From Utricularia gibba (Eukaryota > Streptophyta > Magnoliopsida > Lamiales > Lentibulariaceae), in assembly GCA_002189035.1 (NCBI GenBank), contig NEEC01000011.1, forward strand, positions 558,001 to 622,000: DNA of 64,000 nucleotides, read 5' to 3'. This document shows positions 44,165 to 54,565 of this stretch, piece by piece; position 1 is the first letter of the stretch; each line of letters starts with the position of its first letter. The notes below the pieces were generated by a model. It made no database searches. It was not told the origin of the DNA and saw only the letters and a program-made list of their open reading frames with translations. Position numbers and translations under genes: made by a program.

Positions 44165-44900
44165 ATGTAACAAAAGTTAGGCATACAACCATCCTTGAAG
44201 TCCACCAAAGTGCAAACACCGCACAAAAGGTTCAAGATCTACGGTCTGAGACTAGTCGCACCTCTTCGATGAATCCCTATCGAGTGATACCCGGATGTAG
44301 GGGACAATCCGAAGATTCATCCACATACTCACCAACCTCTTCGATGAATCTTCTCTTCCTAGTCGCACCTATGAAGCTCACAGTATTATCTCTGGTACCT
44401 CGATCCTTTCCGAAAATTTCTCACCACTCCATGTAATATGGCCACTCTTTTATCTTAGTGCACACAGCCTTGGTACATATTAACATAAGCACAAAATAAG
44501 CATTGAGTTTAAGTGCCGACTATAAGCAAATATGTACCCGATCAATCTCTTTCTATACCTCCTCATTGGCATCTACGATGTTGGTTATCTCATTGAAACC
44601 GGTGCCAGACCTTATTGAGAAATCCACAAGGAGGTAGTAGTCTTTTTTTCATACATGCACCTTACTAGATATATGTGGGTCTGCATGGATGTCAGTTCAT
44701 AGGCGATGTCTCAAGAACTCTGTCTCAAGAACTTGGTGATACCCGCCTCTGAAATCATTCTCAATCTTCCAGCCTTCTTTCACTATCTACTTTAGAGCAT
44801 GCAACAAATCCTTCTCCTCATTTGGCTTTCAGGCCCGTTTTGTTTTTCTGGTGGAATCTTCGACGACATATGGGTATGCATATCTATAGTCTACACCTGA
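44165..44900 (-). pseudogene. Harbinger Myb/SANT-like accessory ORF
   Basis: The minus strand reads KKAGRLRMI / IENDFRGGYHQVLETEF, then DPHISSKVHV, SIRSGTGFNEITNIVDANEE and KEIDRVH. After an intron-like gap come TKIKEWPYYMEW and EIFGKDRGTRDN. These are, in order, the blocks of the plant Myb/SANT-like domain (PF12776: ENGFRxGY, HIxSKVxxxK, SGFGWDxxTxxVxAxDEVW, IFGKDRAxG). In PIF/Harbinger elements this protein works with the transposase. Several TAG stops and frameshifts are present. It lies opposite to and downstream of the FCP1-like fragment; its transposase partner is not obvious. Confidence 0.6.
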
Positions 44901-45330
44901 GGAAATGAAGCAAGACGAACAAAGCAATTTTCAATTGGAAAACTCCACACAAGGAATGATGTCCACAATCAACAAGTAACCCATGCACCGAAGCCCTCAC
45001 ATACCGATGAAATTGCTGGAGAACTCATTGTGTGGCAACACCGTGTCCCAGCAGATGGTGTCGATGGGGAAGCAGGAAAATGAATTATGATATAAAGTGG
45101 TGGGAATTTTCGGGAAGGTATATATTGATAATTTTATGTGTACATTCATCATGTACCTAATTTAAACCCGCGTACCAAATGTGTTTTAATCTTAAATCGA
45201 AATAAATTAAACCCATAAACCAAACATAAATAATCTTTTAAGTCCATAAAATTCATTTATCTAAATCCAAATAAACTAAACCCACGTTTAAGCATTATCC
45301 ACTAACCAGATGTGCTCTAAGGGAAAGGAA
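44901..45330. other. Unassigned interval, possible Harbinger end
   Basis: Non-coding, AT-rich. The stretch ending ccagatgtgctctaag near 45320 looks like a transposon terminus, but no partner was found. Confidence 0.3.
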
Positions 45331-45589
45331 TATTCATTTATTCATGCTCATCAAAATGAACTTAGTACAATAGGTGAGAAGGAGAAAGATGGAACAACAA
45401 ATGACCAGACAACAAGGGAAATTGCTAGGTTAGAGCTACGAAAACAAGTGGTACAATAGCTTGACTTGGGAAGGATGCGAACAAGAGATCAAAATTAATC
45501 ATGTTCGGAAGTCAAATTGAGGTGAGACTTAGAGGGTACTGCCAATGATGGCAAGCGGAAGGAGTCATAGAATGGCGATGCAAAATGCA

Positions 45590-46157
45590 GTAGAATGGGA
45601 AGGAATTCGTGGTGGTAAATGTTTATGGCCTGCAAAGAATAATGAAAAAGAAAGCACTTTGGAGAAGGTTGAAAACTAGAATCCAAAACATAGACACAAG
45701 GATATGCTCGATGAGGGACTTCAACACCATTTTACGACAGCGCAAAAGAAAATGATGCAATACTAATATAGTGAGGGATAGAGAAAGGTTTCAGAATTTT
45801 GTCCAAGAGTAGGATTTACATGATCTGAACTTGGACGGCCGGAAGTTCAACTGGTTTAGTCAGAATCTGAAAAAAAATGAGCAAAATAAAACATTGTCTA
45901 GACTTCTAATAAATGATTGTTGGTTAGAGAATTTTCCAGATTGCAAGTTGACTTCCCTAGCGAGGGATGTGGCTGATCACTGGCCGATTTTATTATCAAT
46001 CGACATAATAAATGATGGTCCAAAACCATTTCGACTCCAAGGATCATGGTTTGCGCTGTGTGGGTTCAAGAAAATGCTCGAAAGTAGCAGGAAAATATTG
46101 GTAGAAACTGAAGTTGGAGGAAACTTACCCAAAAAGCTTAAGGATGTAACGTTTTAG
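45590..46157 (+). pseudogene. LINE AP-like endonuclease
   Basis: Motifs in order: FVVVNVYG, SMRDFNTIL (family GDFNTIL), NFVQExDLHDLNLDGRKFNW, LSRLLINDCW, VADHWPILLSI (family SDHCPIL, catalytic His region) and GPKPFRLQGSWFAL. The enzyme (Exo_endo_phos family) nicks target DNA to start LINE insertion. The C-terminal half is open at 45831-46157; the N-terminal half has stops. The catalytic His block is ADH, with the histidine retained. Confidence 0.75.
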
Positions 46158-46530
46158 TGTATTGTTATATATTTTGCATCTATCACTTAAAATAAAAGTA
46201 AAAATAAGTATTTTACATAATATATTTAATTTTTCTAAAACTTAACTTTTACTTTTATTTATTTTTACCTAATTTCAATTTTAACTACTTTACCTACTTA
46301 TCATACAAGTTGAGAAAATATGATTTATTTAAAAAGCAAGTTGTTTAACTTTTGACAGAGCCATGAACCAGCGGGTCGATGGAACAAGCTACAAGGACTG
46401 ATGGTAAATGGTCGTTGGTTAGAAAAACCCGAGGAAATAAGATAGGGAGCTAGAACACACTTTGAAGGAATTTTGAAAGGTGATGAGAAATAGGATGATG
46501 TTGTGGATATGGAGGGCATAAAGAAATTAA

Positions 46531-46730
46531 GGCTCTGTTTATTTCAGCCTTTACTTCAAATTAAGTGATTTTGAAGTGATTTTTATTGAAAACAGAAACA
46601 ACTTTTGCTTTTTTTGAAGCATAAACATTGAAGCGCTTCAATTTTTTTTTGAAGCAGATTAATACCCACTTATATCAGTTTTTGAAGCACTTTTTTTAAG
46701 CGCTTTTAATGAAGCGAAAATAAACAGACC
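46531..46730. mobile_element. 200-bp MITE inside the LINE, TSD TTAA
   Basis: The left end ggctctgtttatttc and the right end, reverse-complemented ggtctgtttattttc, form terminal inverted repeats. Flanked by ttaa on both sides (46527-46530, 46731-46734), or TAA if the duplication is 3 bp as in Harbinger MITEs. Internal sequence repeats gaagc-containing words. Confidence 0.7.
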
Positions 46731-46734
46731 TTAA

Positions 46735-47037
46735 AATGGTTATATCAGTTTTAACTTCATGCTGCTTTTCACCAGAATAAATAAAATGTCTAGGCCCAAA
46801 TGGATTCTCTTTTAATTTTTACAAGTGCATGTGGGATTTAGTTAGCAATGAGGTTATGGATTGGGTTAAGAGCCTTGAAGAATTGGGAAAATTAGGGATG
46901 GGGACAAATGCCTTCTTCATAAGTCTTGGTTCGAGAAAAACGGAATCCCCAAGTCTTGGTGGGTTCATTATACAAGATTATAACGAAATTGTTGAAAAAC
47001 CATCCAAATGGGGTGATGAGACCTAATAGATGTAACC
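46735..47037 (+). pseudogene. LINE reverse transcriptase, N-terminal part
   Basis: CLGPNGFSFNFYKCMWDLV (family APGPDGFSFxFYKxxWxxV), then NAFFISLG with a frameshift where family members read FISLVPK, then text matching the IGSIYKIISK block in another frame. RT would copy LINE RNA at the nick. Cut at 47037 by the solo LTR; RT text resumes at 48200 with MLNSALVANEI (family ILDxxLIANE). Confidence 0.75.
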
Positions 47038-48194
47038 TGATAACACATATTTTTAAGTGGCTCAATGCATGGAATTTACTTATTTTATGCTACAAAAATT
47101 AAGCTTAATTGCCCGTTTCTATATTTTTGCACATAAGTACCGTAGGAGTGCACTTTTAGTCTTAGTTGGGACTAAATCTGCGATTTAGTCCCAACCTTCT
47201 AACAGTTCCTTTCGAGCAATGCAGTATGGGTTGCAACACAAATCCCAAGGAGCCGTGTATGAACAGTGTGGTGGCAGAAGTCTGAAAAAGAGTACACACA
47301 AAGTCCAAGGAGGTGAAAAATGGAGATTTTGGGCACAAAGGGAGGAAAGGTGGAGAGAGAAGCAGATCTCCCCTTGGAGACTCACGAACACAATTTCTGG
47401 GAAGGTTTTATGGGGAGGAAGAAGAAGGAAGACAAACAGGAACGAAGCTGAAGTTCAAGATTATTTTTTGTCTTCGAAAAACATTACTCCTAGCTAAGAG
47501 TAGCTAGTGACGTTTTTCAGTTTTTGTTGACACTTCACATTACTTGCTTGTTTGCTTTCTGGTATTTGACTGTGAAATGAGCACACTGTGGGTGATGTTT
47601 TCTTTTCCACTTTCATTTATCTTAAGCATGAGTGGCTAAGTACTTAGGGGGGTGCCTTGGGGTAAAAAGGGGAGAAACATGTTAATCAACCTTTAGATCT
47701 AAACAGCCATGAGTCATGCCACTTCCTTAAAAAACCAGGATAGATCCAGGAGGGGGAAGTAGTGAAACCCAACTTAACAACCCTAATTAGAGGTAGACTA
47801 AAGATTAGGGGGAAAAACAAGAATCCGGGTAGACCTAGATCTTGTGAGTTAGTTGTATGATTTGTGGTTTGTGTGAGTTTGTTTAGTAATGAGAATACAT
47901 CCCTTAGGAGTCCCAAGGCATCACCATTCCATTCCAAAAACAACCGAACTCTAGAACTTGTTATTTTTATTTACTGTATTTCGTTTTAGTTCTGCCTTAG
48001 TCCTAACTAAGACCAATTTTACCAACGTAACACTAGTTTCGTGCGTCAACTTTCACATAGCAAGCACCTGCTCTTCGTGTTCGACCCTAATCACTATGCT
48101 CATAATTGTTTTATGCTTGAATGTGGGTTAGGTTATAAATTCAATTGATAGGAAAATTTGCAATTAACGACATTGCGTAATTTTTCGTTTATCA
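47038..48194 (+). mobile_element. Solo LTR, TGATA family, TSD TAACC
   Basis: TGATAACAC...TCGTTTATCA, 1157 bp, with perfect 5-bp duplications taacc at 47033-47037 and 48195-48199. Inserted in the RT of the LINE. Very similar to the copy at 23107-24276. Confidence 0.9.
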
Positions 48195-48330
48195 TAACCA
48201 CACCGCGATTTTTCAGGGAGCTTCATGTTGAATAGTGCATTAGTTGCAAATGAGATTACTAGTGTATTAATTGGAATTTCTTGTTGAAATTTGTTGTCAC
48301 TGATGGGGTTCAGCCTAAAATGGAATGGAT

Positions 48331-50935
48331 GGATTTGGGGTTAATTTGATGGATACCTATTTCTCTACAATTTAAAAATACTTATCTTATCAAAACCTTT
48401 TACAAAATACCCATTTTTAATATTTCTTTAACAAATGATTACCAAAAAAATGAAATACACATACATGACATGTTAGTGTATTTCAATTTTTTGTTTTTAT
48501 TTTTATGTATGCTTTTATATTTATATTCATATTCATTATTTTATTAAAACATTCAGAAAAAATAATAAATGTCATATGATGTGTAGTTAAATTATATAAT
48601 ATTGAAGAACATTGTAATATATTTAATCTAAAATATAAAAAATAAATTTGAATATAAATATTTGATAATAATTATCAATATATTATAATATTAAATCAAC
48701 TCATTATAATTTAAAATTATTATACTAAATGATTTCAACTCATTATCTTTAATCCTAAAAGATCTTTTCATTTATGTGTTAATGATATAATCGATATATG
48801 ATAAGTGATTTTGTGTCACTCATATTTGTGCTTTTTGAGACTCACTTAGATGGGTTTTGCAATTTTTTCATCTCATTTTCCTTATGTTTTTTGAAGAATT
48901 TTATATCTTTTATACCACTTTGATCTTTTTGGAGGTAAAGTATATTTTGTGATTTTTCAGGACGAATTTTTGCATGTTTAGGGTTTAGAGTCAAGTCTAG
49001 CATATTTTGCATGTTTTCCCTTTCGTTTTTCATCAACTTTTGTTATTTAAAGTCAAGCATGCGCGTGAGAGCGCTTGCGGCCGAGGATTTGTTGTGAAGT
49101 CTTGCTTGCGCAAGTTCTATGCATGTAGTCGTCTTACTATGTTTTCCAACATTTAATTTGAGGTATGATTTTTTTTTTTTGCAACGTTTTCTTTACCAAC
49201 GTGATCTTTTGTACCATATAACCCTAAGGGAGTGTGGGAGAATCTAAGGTTGGCCTCAAACACCTAAGGAGAAGGGATCAATCGGACATCATTGGTAAGA
49301 CACATTTTGTCTAATTTTTCTGCAAGGTGAGAGGTGTAGGGGTTAGATTTGGGTGTGGAGAAAACATGGGTTATCACAAGAGATGAAATGGCTCTGGTGG
49401 CGTGGTTGATTCCATTATCCAACAAAACAAGGGACGATGGTATAACGGTCACCGAGTAGTACTACTTTAGTATAACACCCCCAAAGCTTGCGCAAGCAGG
49501 TTAGTATTCAATGTTTGCACATATGCAAGGATGAGTTTCAAGTAAGGTGGATCTTAGATCCAAATCAACTTTTTTTATTGTCTTTGAAACCCAATCTTTC
49601 TTTTGTTTTTAGTCTTTTTAAATCTTTGTTTTGAAAGGAAAATTCCAATAACAATTTTTTGTGGATACAATTTTATATTATTACTTCGACTATTTCTGTA
49701 CACTTGCAGAATTACCATCAGTATACAACAGTTTTTTGAAATATATTTTTTTAATAACAAGCAGTGCCTAACATTAGTCAAATGCTGATAGAATCACAAG
49801 AAGAATGCAACATTTTATGGGTGCTGTTTCAAATAAAAAGCTGCATCCAGGAAAAGTTTTACAAGTTTTTTTTTATCTTTGCATTTGTATCTATATTCAT
49901 AATAATTGTTTTATTAAAATTTTCTGAAGCAATAATAAGTGTAATACAATAAATAAAATTTATGCATATATTCATATTTATTGTGTTTATTACTAATTTC
50001 AAAAACAATAATAAATATCATATTATTCATATCTAAATTGTGCACTACTAAAAACACATTGTAATAAAATGAGATATATTGTATTGTTTAATTTAAAAAT
50101 ACAAAATAAATATCGATATAACTATTTAGTAATAATTTTCGATATACTCTCATAGTAAATCAATAGAAAAAGATACATAAATATTGCATATTAACGATGC
50201 TTAGAATAAGAAGCAGCGACCAACATATTGTGGGCACTACTTCAAATAAGAAGTAGCACCGAGGAAAGGTGTTACTAGTAATACATATTGCATAATTCTT
50301 CTGAAACATGAGCATTCCAAAAGGGAAATACAATATCGATTTATGAAGAGACCGACAATTGGAGCATTTCTTCAGAAAATATGTCAATGGTAACTATATT
50401 TTTAAATAGAATACATTTGTTATTGGTGAAGTGCAGTTTAATACTTTCAATTTCCATTAATGGAAAAAAACCCAAAATATTGAAGTGATTTTATTGATGG
50501 GTACATATTATATGATTTTGTCGAAAATTCTACTATCCAATAGAGTGTTACAATATGGATTCTATAATGGACAGATCATCAACAATGTCCTAGAAAAATG
50601 TTCACTATGGATGTATTTTATTTTTTATTGCTTATTAGAATGTTATGTTTGAATCATTGGAGGGATTTTTCTAATAACTGAAATCTAAGCATTAATACAA
50701 TTCGCTTAGTACATACTACACCTCGGATATTCCAAGTTGGTGGTTCAATATCTCTTCATCTCATGTCTTTTACTATTAGCAATATCCCAAGACATTGTTT
50801 ATCATCTTCATTTAACAGTTGGATACCATAGAATATAAAAAACTCTTAGTTGGAAACTTAAGAAATGTTAGAAAATCAAAAGAATCTTACATGGAAAACA
50901 TTTTTTACCTGTTGGTTTTCCAACACTAGATGAAG
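48331..50935. other. AT-rich repetitive interval without a recognised gene
   Basis: Contains an imperfect direct repeat of about 190 bp (about 48525-48715 and 49970-50165). From 48410, reversed, the sequence gggtattttg resembles the MULE arm terminus at 13593. Words such as ataagaagcagcgacc and aaataagaagtagcaccgag repeat near 50205-50260. A host promoter or gene is not supported. Confidence 0.3.
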
Positions 50936-51415
50936 TCAAAAGGTGTCAATGTATTCTTTTCCTTCCATCTTCTGGTGGAGTGACCCATATGAAACTAGTT
51001 CACAAATTTCCATAGGAGTCTCGTAAACCTGTTGCCATTTTAATCCCGCTTTTGATAATATTGTGACATGATTTGTGTGAGCAACCCCGGAGCACTCCAC
51101 AATGCTAAACAATGTACCAACACTAAGCGGATATCCATAATCTTCACATAACCTCATAAATGTAACGATACTTCCAATGAAAGCTGGTGTTAAATGATAT
51201 AATGGAAGATGTACTGAACAAAGCATGAACTCGACAAATGGTTGGATAGGTAATCTTAACCCACATCTAAAATGTTCAATGCTAACTACAAAAGCACGGG
51301 TGCCAACACGCTGTGGTGATTGATCTGAAATTTGTTCATCTTCTTTTTTCTCTGATATTAGGAAATTTTTGGACACTGAGTATCTTTGTCTGATCTTGTC
51401 TCCAAAAGTCAACAA
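50936..51415 (-). CDS. PF04195-like ORF (159 aa), transposon-derived
   Basis: Open minus-strand frame: MLTFGDKIRQRYSVSKNFL, an acidic stretch, SIEHFRCGLRLPIQPFVEFM, LCSVHLPLYHLTPAF, IGSIVTFMRLCEDYGYPLSV and LFSIVE. The GLRLPIxPF...QLxPxxxxxIxxFxxLC pattern resembles the 'putative gypsy type transposon' domain (PF04195). No catalytic residues are known for the family. It is the least broken of the copies in this window and shares its core with 39094-39413 and 63702-63995. I see no introns or regulatory signals, so it is more likely an element remnant than a host gene. Confidence 0.45.
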   Translation of the reverse strand: MLTFGDKIRQRYSVSKNFLISEKKEDEQISDQSPQRVGTRAFVVSIEHFRCGLRLPIQPFVEFMLCSVHLPLYHLTPAFIGSIVTFMRLCEDYGYPLSVGTLFSIVECSGVAHTNHVTILSKAGLKWQQVYETPMEICELVSYGSLHQKMEGKEYIDTF

Positions 51416-51892
51416 TCATTGTGAATGCTAGTGAAATTACGGAAAATACAACATGTAGAGAATATATAAAATAAAGAGATGTCGCATACCTTGAATGAAT
51501 TGATTTGATTTGACATACAAGAACAAGATTTTTCTAAAAAAAACAATTTATCTTAAGAAAAATTCAAATACATAGGGAAGAATAAGTTGGAGATTTTGAA
51601 GGTGAAAGATGGTTGAAGAAGCGGTAAAAGTGGAGAAGAAGGTGTAGGGTTTGAAGAGGGAGTTTGTGTCTGTTTAATTAAGATAGGTATATATTTAATT
51701 TTTTGAAGTATTTTGAATTTTTCCAAAAATATATGAAAAAATTAACTACAATGTATATTTATGAGTGTCATGAGTATACTTTTTAATAAAAAATAGAATA
51801 TTATGAATACAAATTGCAAGGAATTAAATAGTTAAGACTTTCTTATTACAAAATTTTCAGTGTCTAAGCACTAGGCATTTTTATATGTAATA

Positions 51893-52085
51893 AGGGGTGC
51901 CCAGAAACACTTTGGCATTGCTTACGGATATAAGTGGTGTCTAGGAACGCTATGGGCGTTGCCTACAGTTGTATACTGTGCCCAGAAATGCTTTGGGAGT
52001 TGATTCAAAATGTCATGGGCGTTGCTTCTGAGTACAAAAGGTACCCAACATCACCTTTGGGTGTTGCTTCGTTATTTCAACAACG
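51893..52085 (+). repeat. Degenerate tandem repeat, about 42-bp period
   Basis: Units such as gtgcccagaaacactttgg, gtgtctaggaacgctatggg and gtgcccagaaatgctttggg, each followed by a gttgcct/gttgctt word, start near 51897, 51936 and 51978 with two more diverged units to 52085. Not obviously coding. Confidence 0.5.
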
Positions 52086-52689
52086 CCCATCAAGGCCGGG
52101 TGCTGCCTAGAAGTATATATAGCTGCCAACAGTGCCATGGGCATCATAGCTCTATTGTGCATGAGATACGGTAAATTATTTTATATGATATTCTTTTTAG
52201 CACAATGATAGATGTAATGATATGCTAATTTATTCTTTTTTACTTATAGAGATAAAATCCATAACTCCTTCAAATTTAGATTTTTACGAGGAATGCTTGG
52301 TGTAGTAGAGGTATCGGTCTCATGGGTATCATACCTCTTCTGTGTTGCAGGATAATGTATCGATGATCTAGGTTGCACATTGATGGGGTATTGGTACGGA
52401 TGGGATGATGTCTAAAATGATGCATTTATGTGACTCATCCAGTCTAGCCATATATCATCTCGAATTTCTACCTTGATAATCCATTGGCATTGTAAACCTC
52501 ATTGACTGAGGTCTGCCATAGCAGATATTCTTCTTACTAGTAGAGTCATAGATCAACAAAATTGTGCCAGCAGCCATGTATCCTTATATTGCAATGGTTG
52601 AATTTGATTCTTGTATATTTTGATTTACTAAGCCAGATGTAACATGGAATTGATAACATCCCTAGGATCAATGTTTAGCATTTGACATG

Positions 52690-53016
52690 CCTTCACACGA
52701 AAGTTACAAGTATAATAGAAAGTCTCAAATACATAATCAACAGAGTGGGGCATGTACCTATTGTCATGAAAGCATGGGATACCAAAATTTTCCACTTCCT
52801 ACACTTGCACATGCCTTGAAGAACCATCACTATGAGCTTCTTTTGTTTATCATTTTTTTTGCAACTGGTAATCAAAAACTTTTTCTGATAAGATAATAGG
52901 GCCTTACATTTCTTCTTTGTGAACATGACATTAAGACTTAAGTTCATAAGGTGTAAATTTAGGCTTTGAAAAATAGTGCAGTCTATGATGGTTTCATAAG
53001 CCTCTCTGATTACCAT
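52690..53016 (-). pseudogene. Possible MULE SWIM zinc-finger remnant
   Basis: The minus strand reads KKFLITSCKKNDKQKKLIVM, then MCKCRKWKILVSHAF, then TCPTLLIMYLRLS. CxCRxW...HA resembles the SWIM zinc finger (CxC...HxC) at the C-terminus of plant MULE/FAR1 transposases, but the final Cys is Phe. The text continues beyond 52690 with stops. Low-confidence call. Confidence 0.3.
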
Positions 53017-53214
53017 TGTGTCTAATGCTACACAATGTAGGGTCTATACTTATCAGCATCTATGCTTGATGTTGCATTTTGCATGAATTCATCCTCCATC
53101 TTATTGTTTGTGAACAGTTTCACATTTTCTTTTGCTAGTGTGTAATTCTTTGGCATCTTTTCCATCGAAGGTGGGAGAACAAGGGTGGTGTTCAATATTG
53201 AAGACATGAGAAGG

Positions 53215-53545
53215 ATTAGATTTGTGTGTGTGTGTGTTAAGTTTTGGTTTTGTGGAGTTGTAGCAAATGAAGGAGGCTTATATTTCTTTGCTTCATGTCG
53301 AGTTCACAATGAAGAGAGTGACTTTGCTTGAATCTTAACACTAAAGTAGAGAGATTTGTGAAGTAAACAGAATTGTGAAAATGTTATTTGGGTTATCACC
53401 CGTTCCTGTAGTTACATGGATGTGCTCCTTTTTATAGAGCAAGATTTTAATGATCGTTGGTTAGAACTATACTTGTTGTGTAGGCAACCGTTGCAAAGCA
53501 TCAGTTACAAATAAAATACTATCTTTTTTGAAAATTATTGGAGAA
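53215..53545 (-). repeat. LTR-like copy shared with 60550-60770
   Basis: Minus-strand sequence matches the plus strand at 60550-60770 over about 200 bases (gcaacggttgcctacacaac; aaatctctctactttagtgt). It includes a TATA-like ctctataaaaagg at about 53434-53446. The match lies downstream of copia RNase H at 60 kb, so a copia LTR is likely. Confidence 0.5.
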
Positions 53546-53589
53546 GAGTAGAAACCAAGATAACACATGTCAGTTACAAATGTAAGTCT

Positions 53590-53770
53590 TCTTGAGTTAC
53601 AACATATAGTAGAGGCTATCCCCAATAGAGCATATTTGCATTTTCTTGTTTCTTCATAACTTGAAGTATTGCTGATAGCTTGTAATTCCTCAAGTTTTGG
53701 TTAGTAAATTGGCGGCTCCGTTTGCCCATCTACGTAAAAATTCTGTGCTATTTGTTTTACTTTGTATTGC
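53590..53770 (+). repeat. Dispersed repeat shared with 18560-18765
   Basis: Inverted match to 18560-18765: agaggctatc, cttgtttcttcataacttg and agcttgtaattc blocks. Origin unknown. It directly precedes the plastid insertion. Confidence 0.5.
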
Positions 53771-53782
53771 TATTTTTACATC

Positions 53783-53945
53783 ATAGGGTGTACTCAATGT
53801 GTTTGAGCATGTCCTACCGTTATATTAATGACAAAATTGCTTCTGCCCCAAGAATCGAGGAGTATGTTGGTTGTAAGAGATGTGAATCCACATGTCCAAT
53901 GGATTTGCTGAGTGTTTTGGTTTATTTGGATTTATTTCATTTTCA
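53783..53945 (+). pseudogene. psaC: psaC pseudogene (plastid-derived)
   Basis: psaC encodes the photosystem I subunit that holds two 4Fe-4S clusters. Here atagggtgtactcaatgtg corresponds to IGCTQCV. After a stop and an internal deletion the frame gives [20 protein letters not shown], then CPMDLLSV. The second cluster motif CxxCxxxCP is complete in KRCESTCP context. The start codon and first residues are missing and the C-terminal WHETTRSMGLAY region is scrambled. The protein cannot be made. Confidence 0.85.
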
Positions 53946-54008
53946 TACTTTTTAGGAATAAAACTAGCTTGAGCATACAGTTCTTTCAACCAAGTCTATC
54001 TTGTCACC

Positions 54009-54565
54009 ACGAATAATTTCCTTGCTTAACAATGATTGTGGTTTTACCTACAATTATGCATTCGTTGATTTTCTTTCTTCTAAATAGATAAAACAGAGTA
54101 ATTGTATACTATATCTATGAATTGCTTCTAATGACTTATCATTTTCTTATAAATTGTAATTGGATTATCCAGTACTTCAGCTAGTTGACGATTATTATTG
54201 GATCTATTTTTCGGATTTCCATTGGAGATTGGGAATAGATGGGTTATATCTAAGACCCATTTGAATGAAAGGATTCATCACTCATTCACTGCTTTTTCTT
54301 GTTTTCTGGTTCATACAATTATGCTCAACCACTATCAAATATTGGCTAGTCGGTACTATGGCGTGGCATTCAAAATTATATTCCATATTGGATTTTCTTT
54401 TATTGCTTTTGTGGTCAAATGACCAATAATATCCCTAGGTTACCAGAAATGGAGAATCATATTGAAAATGGGAGTTTAGGGATTAATTTCCATCAATATG
54501 AAATTATTACCTTATGATCATTCTATATTTTCTCCTTGGTTGTTGTTAATAGGTATTCTTCTATA
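54009..54565 (+). pseudogene. ndhD: ndhD pseudogene (plastid-derived)
   Basis: ndhD encodes a proton-pumping subunit of the plastid NADH dehydrogenase-like complex. It starts with ACG at 54009 (acgaataatttcctt), the genomic form that many dicots edit to AUG. Further matches: [19 protein letters not shown], then [44 protein letters not shown] large internal piece between about 54290 and 54370 is missing, as is the C-terminal half, and stops are frequent. It is adjacent to psaC as in plastid genomes. Confidence 0.85.

Larger units (their letters stand above)
45331..48330 (+). mobile_element. LINE (non-LTR retrotransposon), interrupted
   Basis: Readable order: endonuclease (45435-46142), linker to RT (about 46330-46530), start of RT (46735-47037) and an RT continuation after the solo LTR (48195-48300). 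It is broken by an AT-rich insert (about 46143-46330), a MITE (46531-46730) and a solo LTR (47038-48194). The 5' portion is also present in reverse at 655-882. Confidence 0.75.
53783..54565 (+). other. Nuclear plastid DNA insertion (psaC-ndhD)
   Basis: Degraded copy of the plastid segment carrying psaC then ndhD, in the order and orientation of the ndhH-ndhD operon of the small single-copy region. Both genes have internal deletions and stops. No other plastid genes were seen around it. Confidence 0.85.

Noticed and set aside
53783-54565. Plastid contamination or a working psaC/ndhD
   Set aside because: Deletions and in-frame stops in both genes and flanking nuclear repeats show a decayed nuclear insertion.
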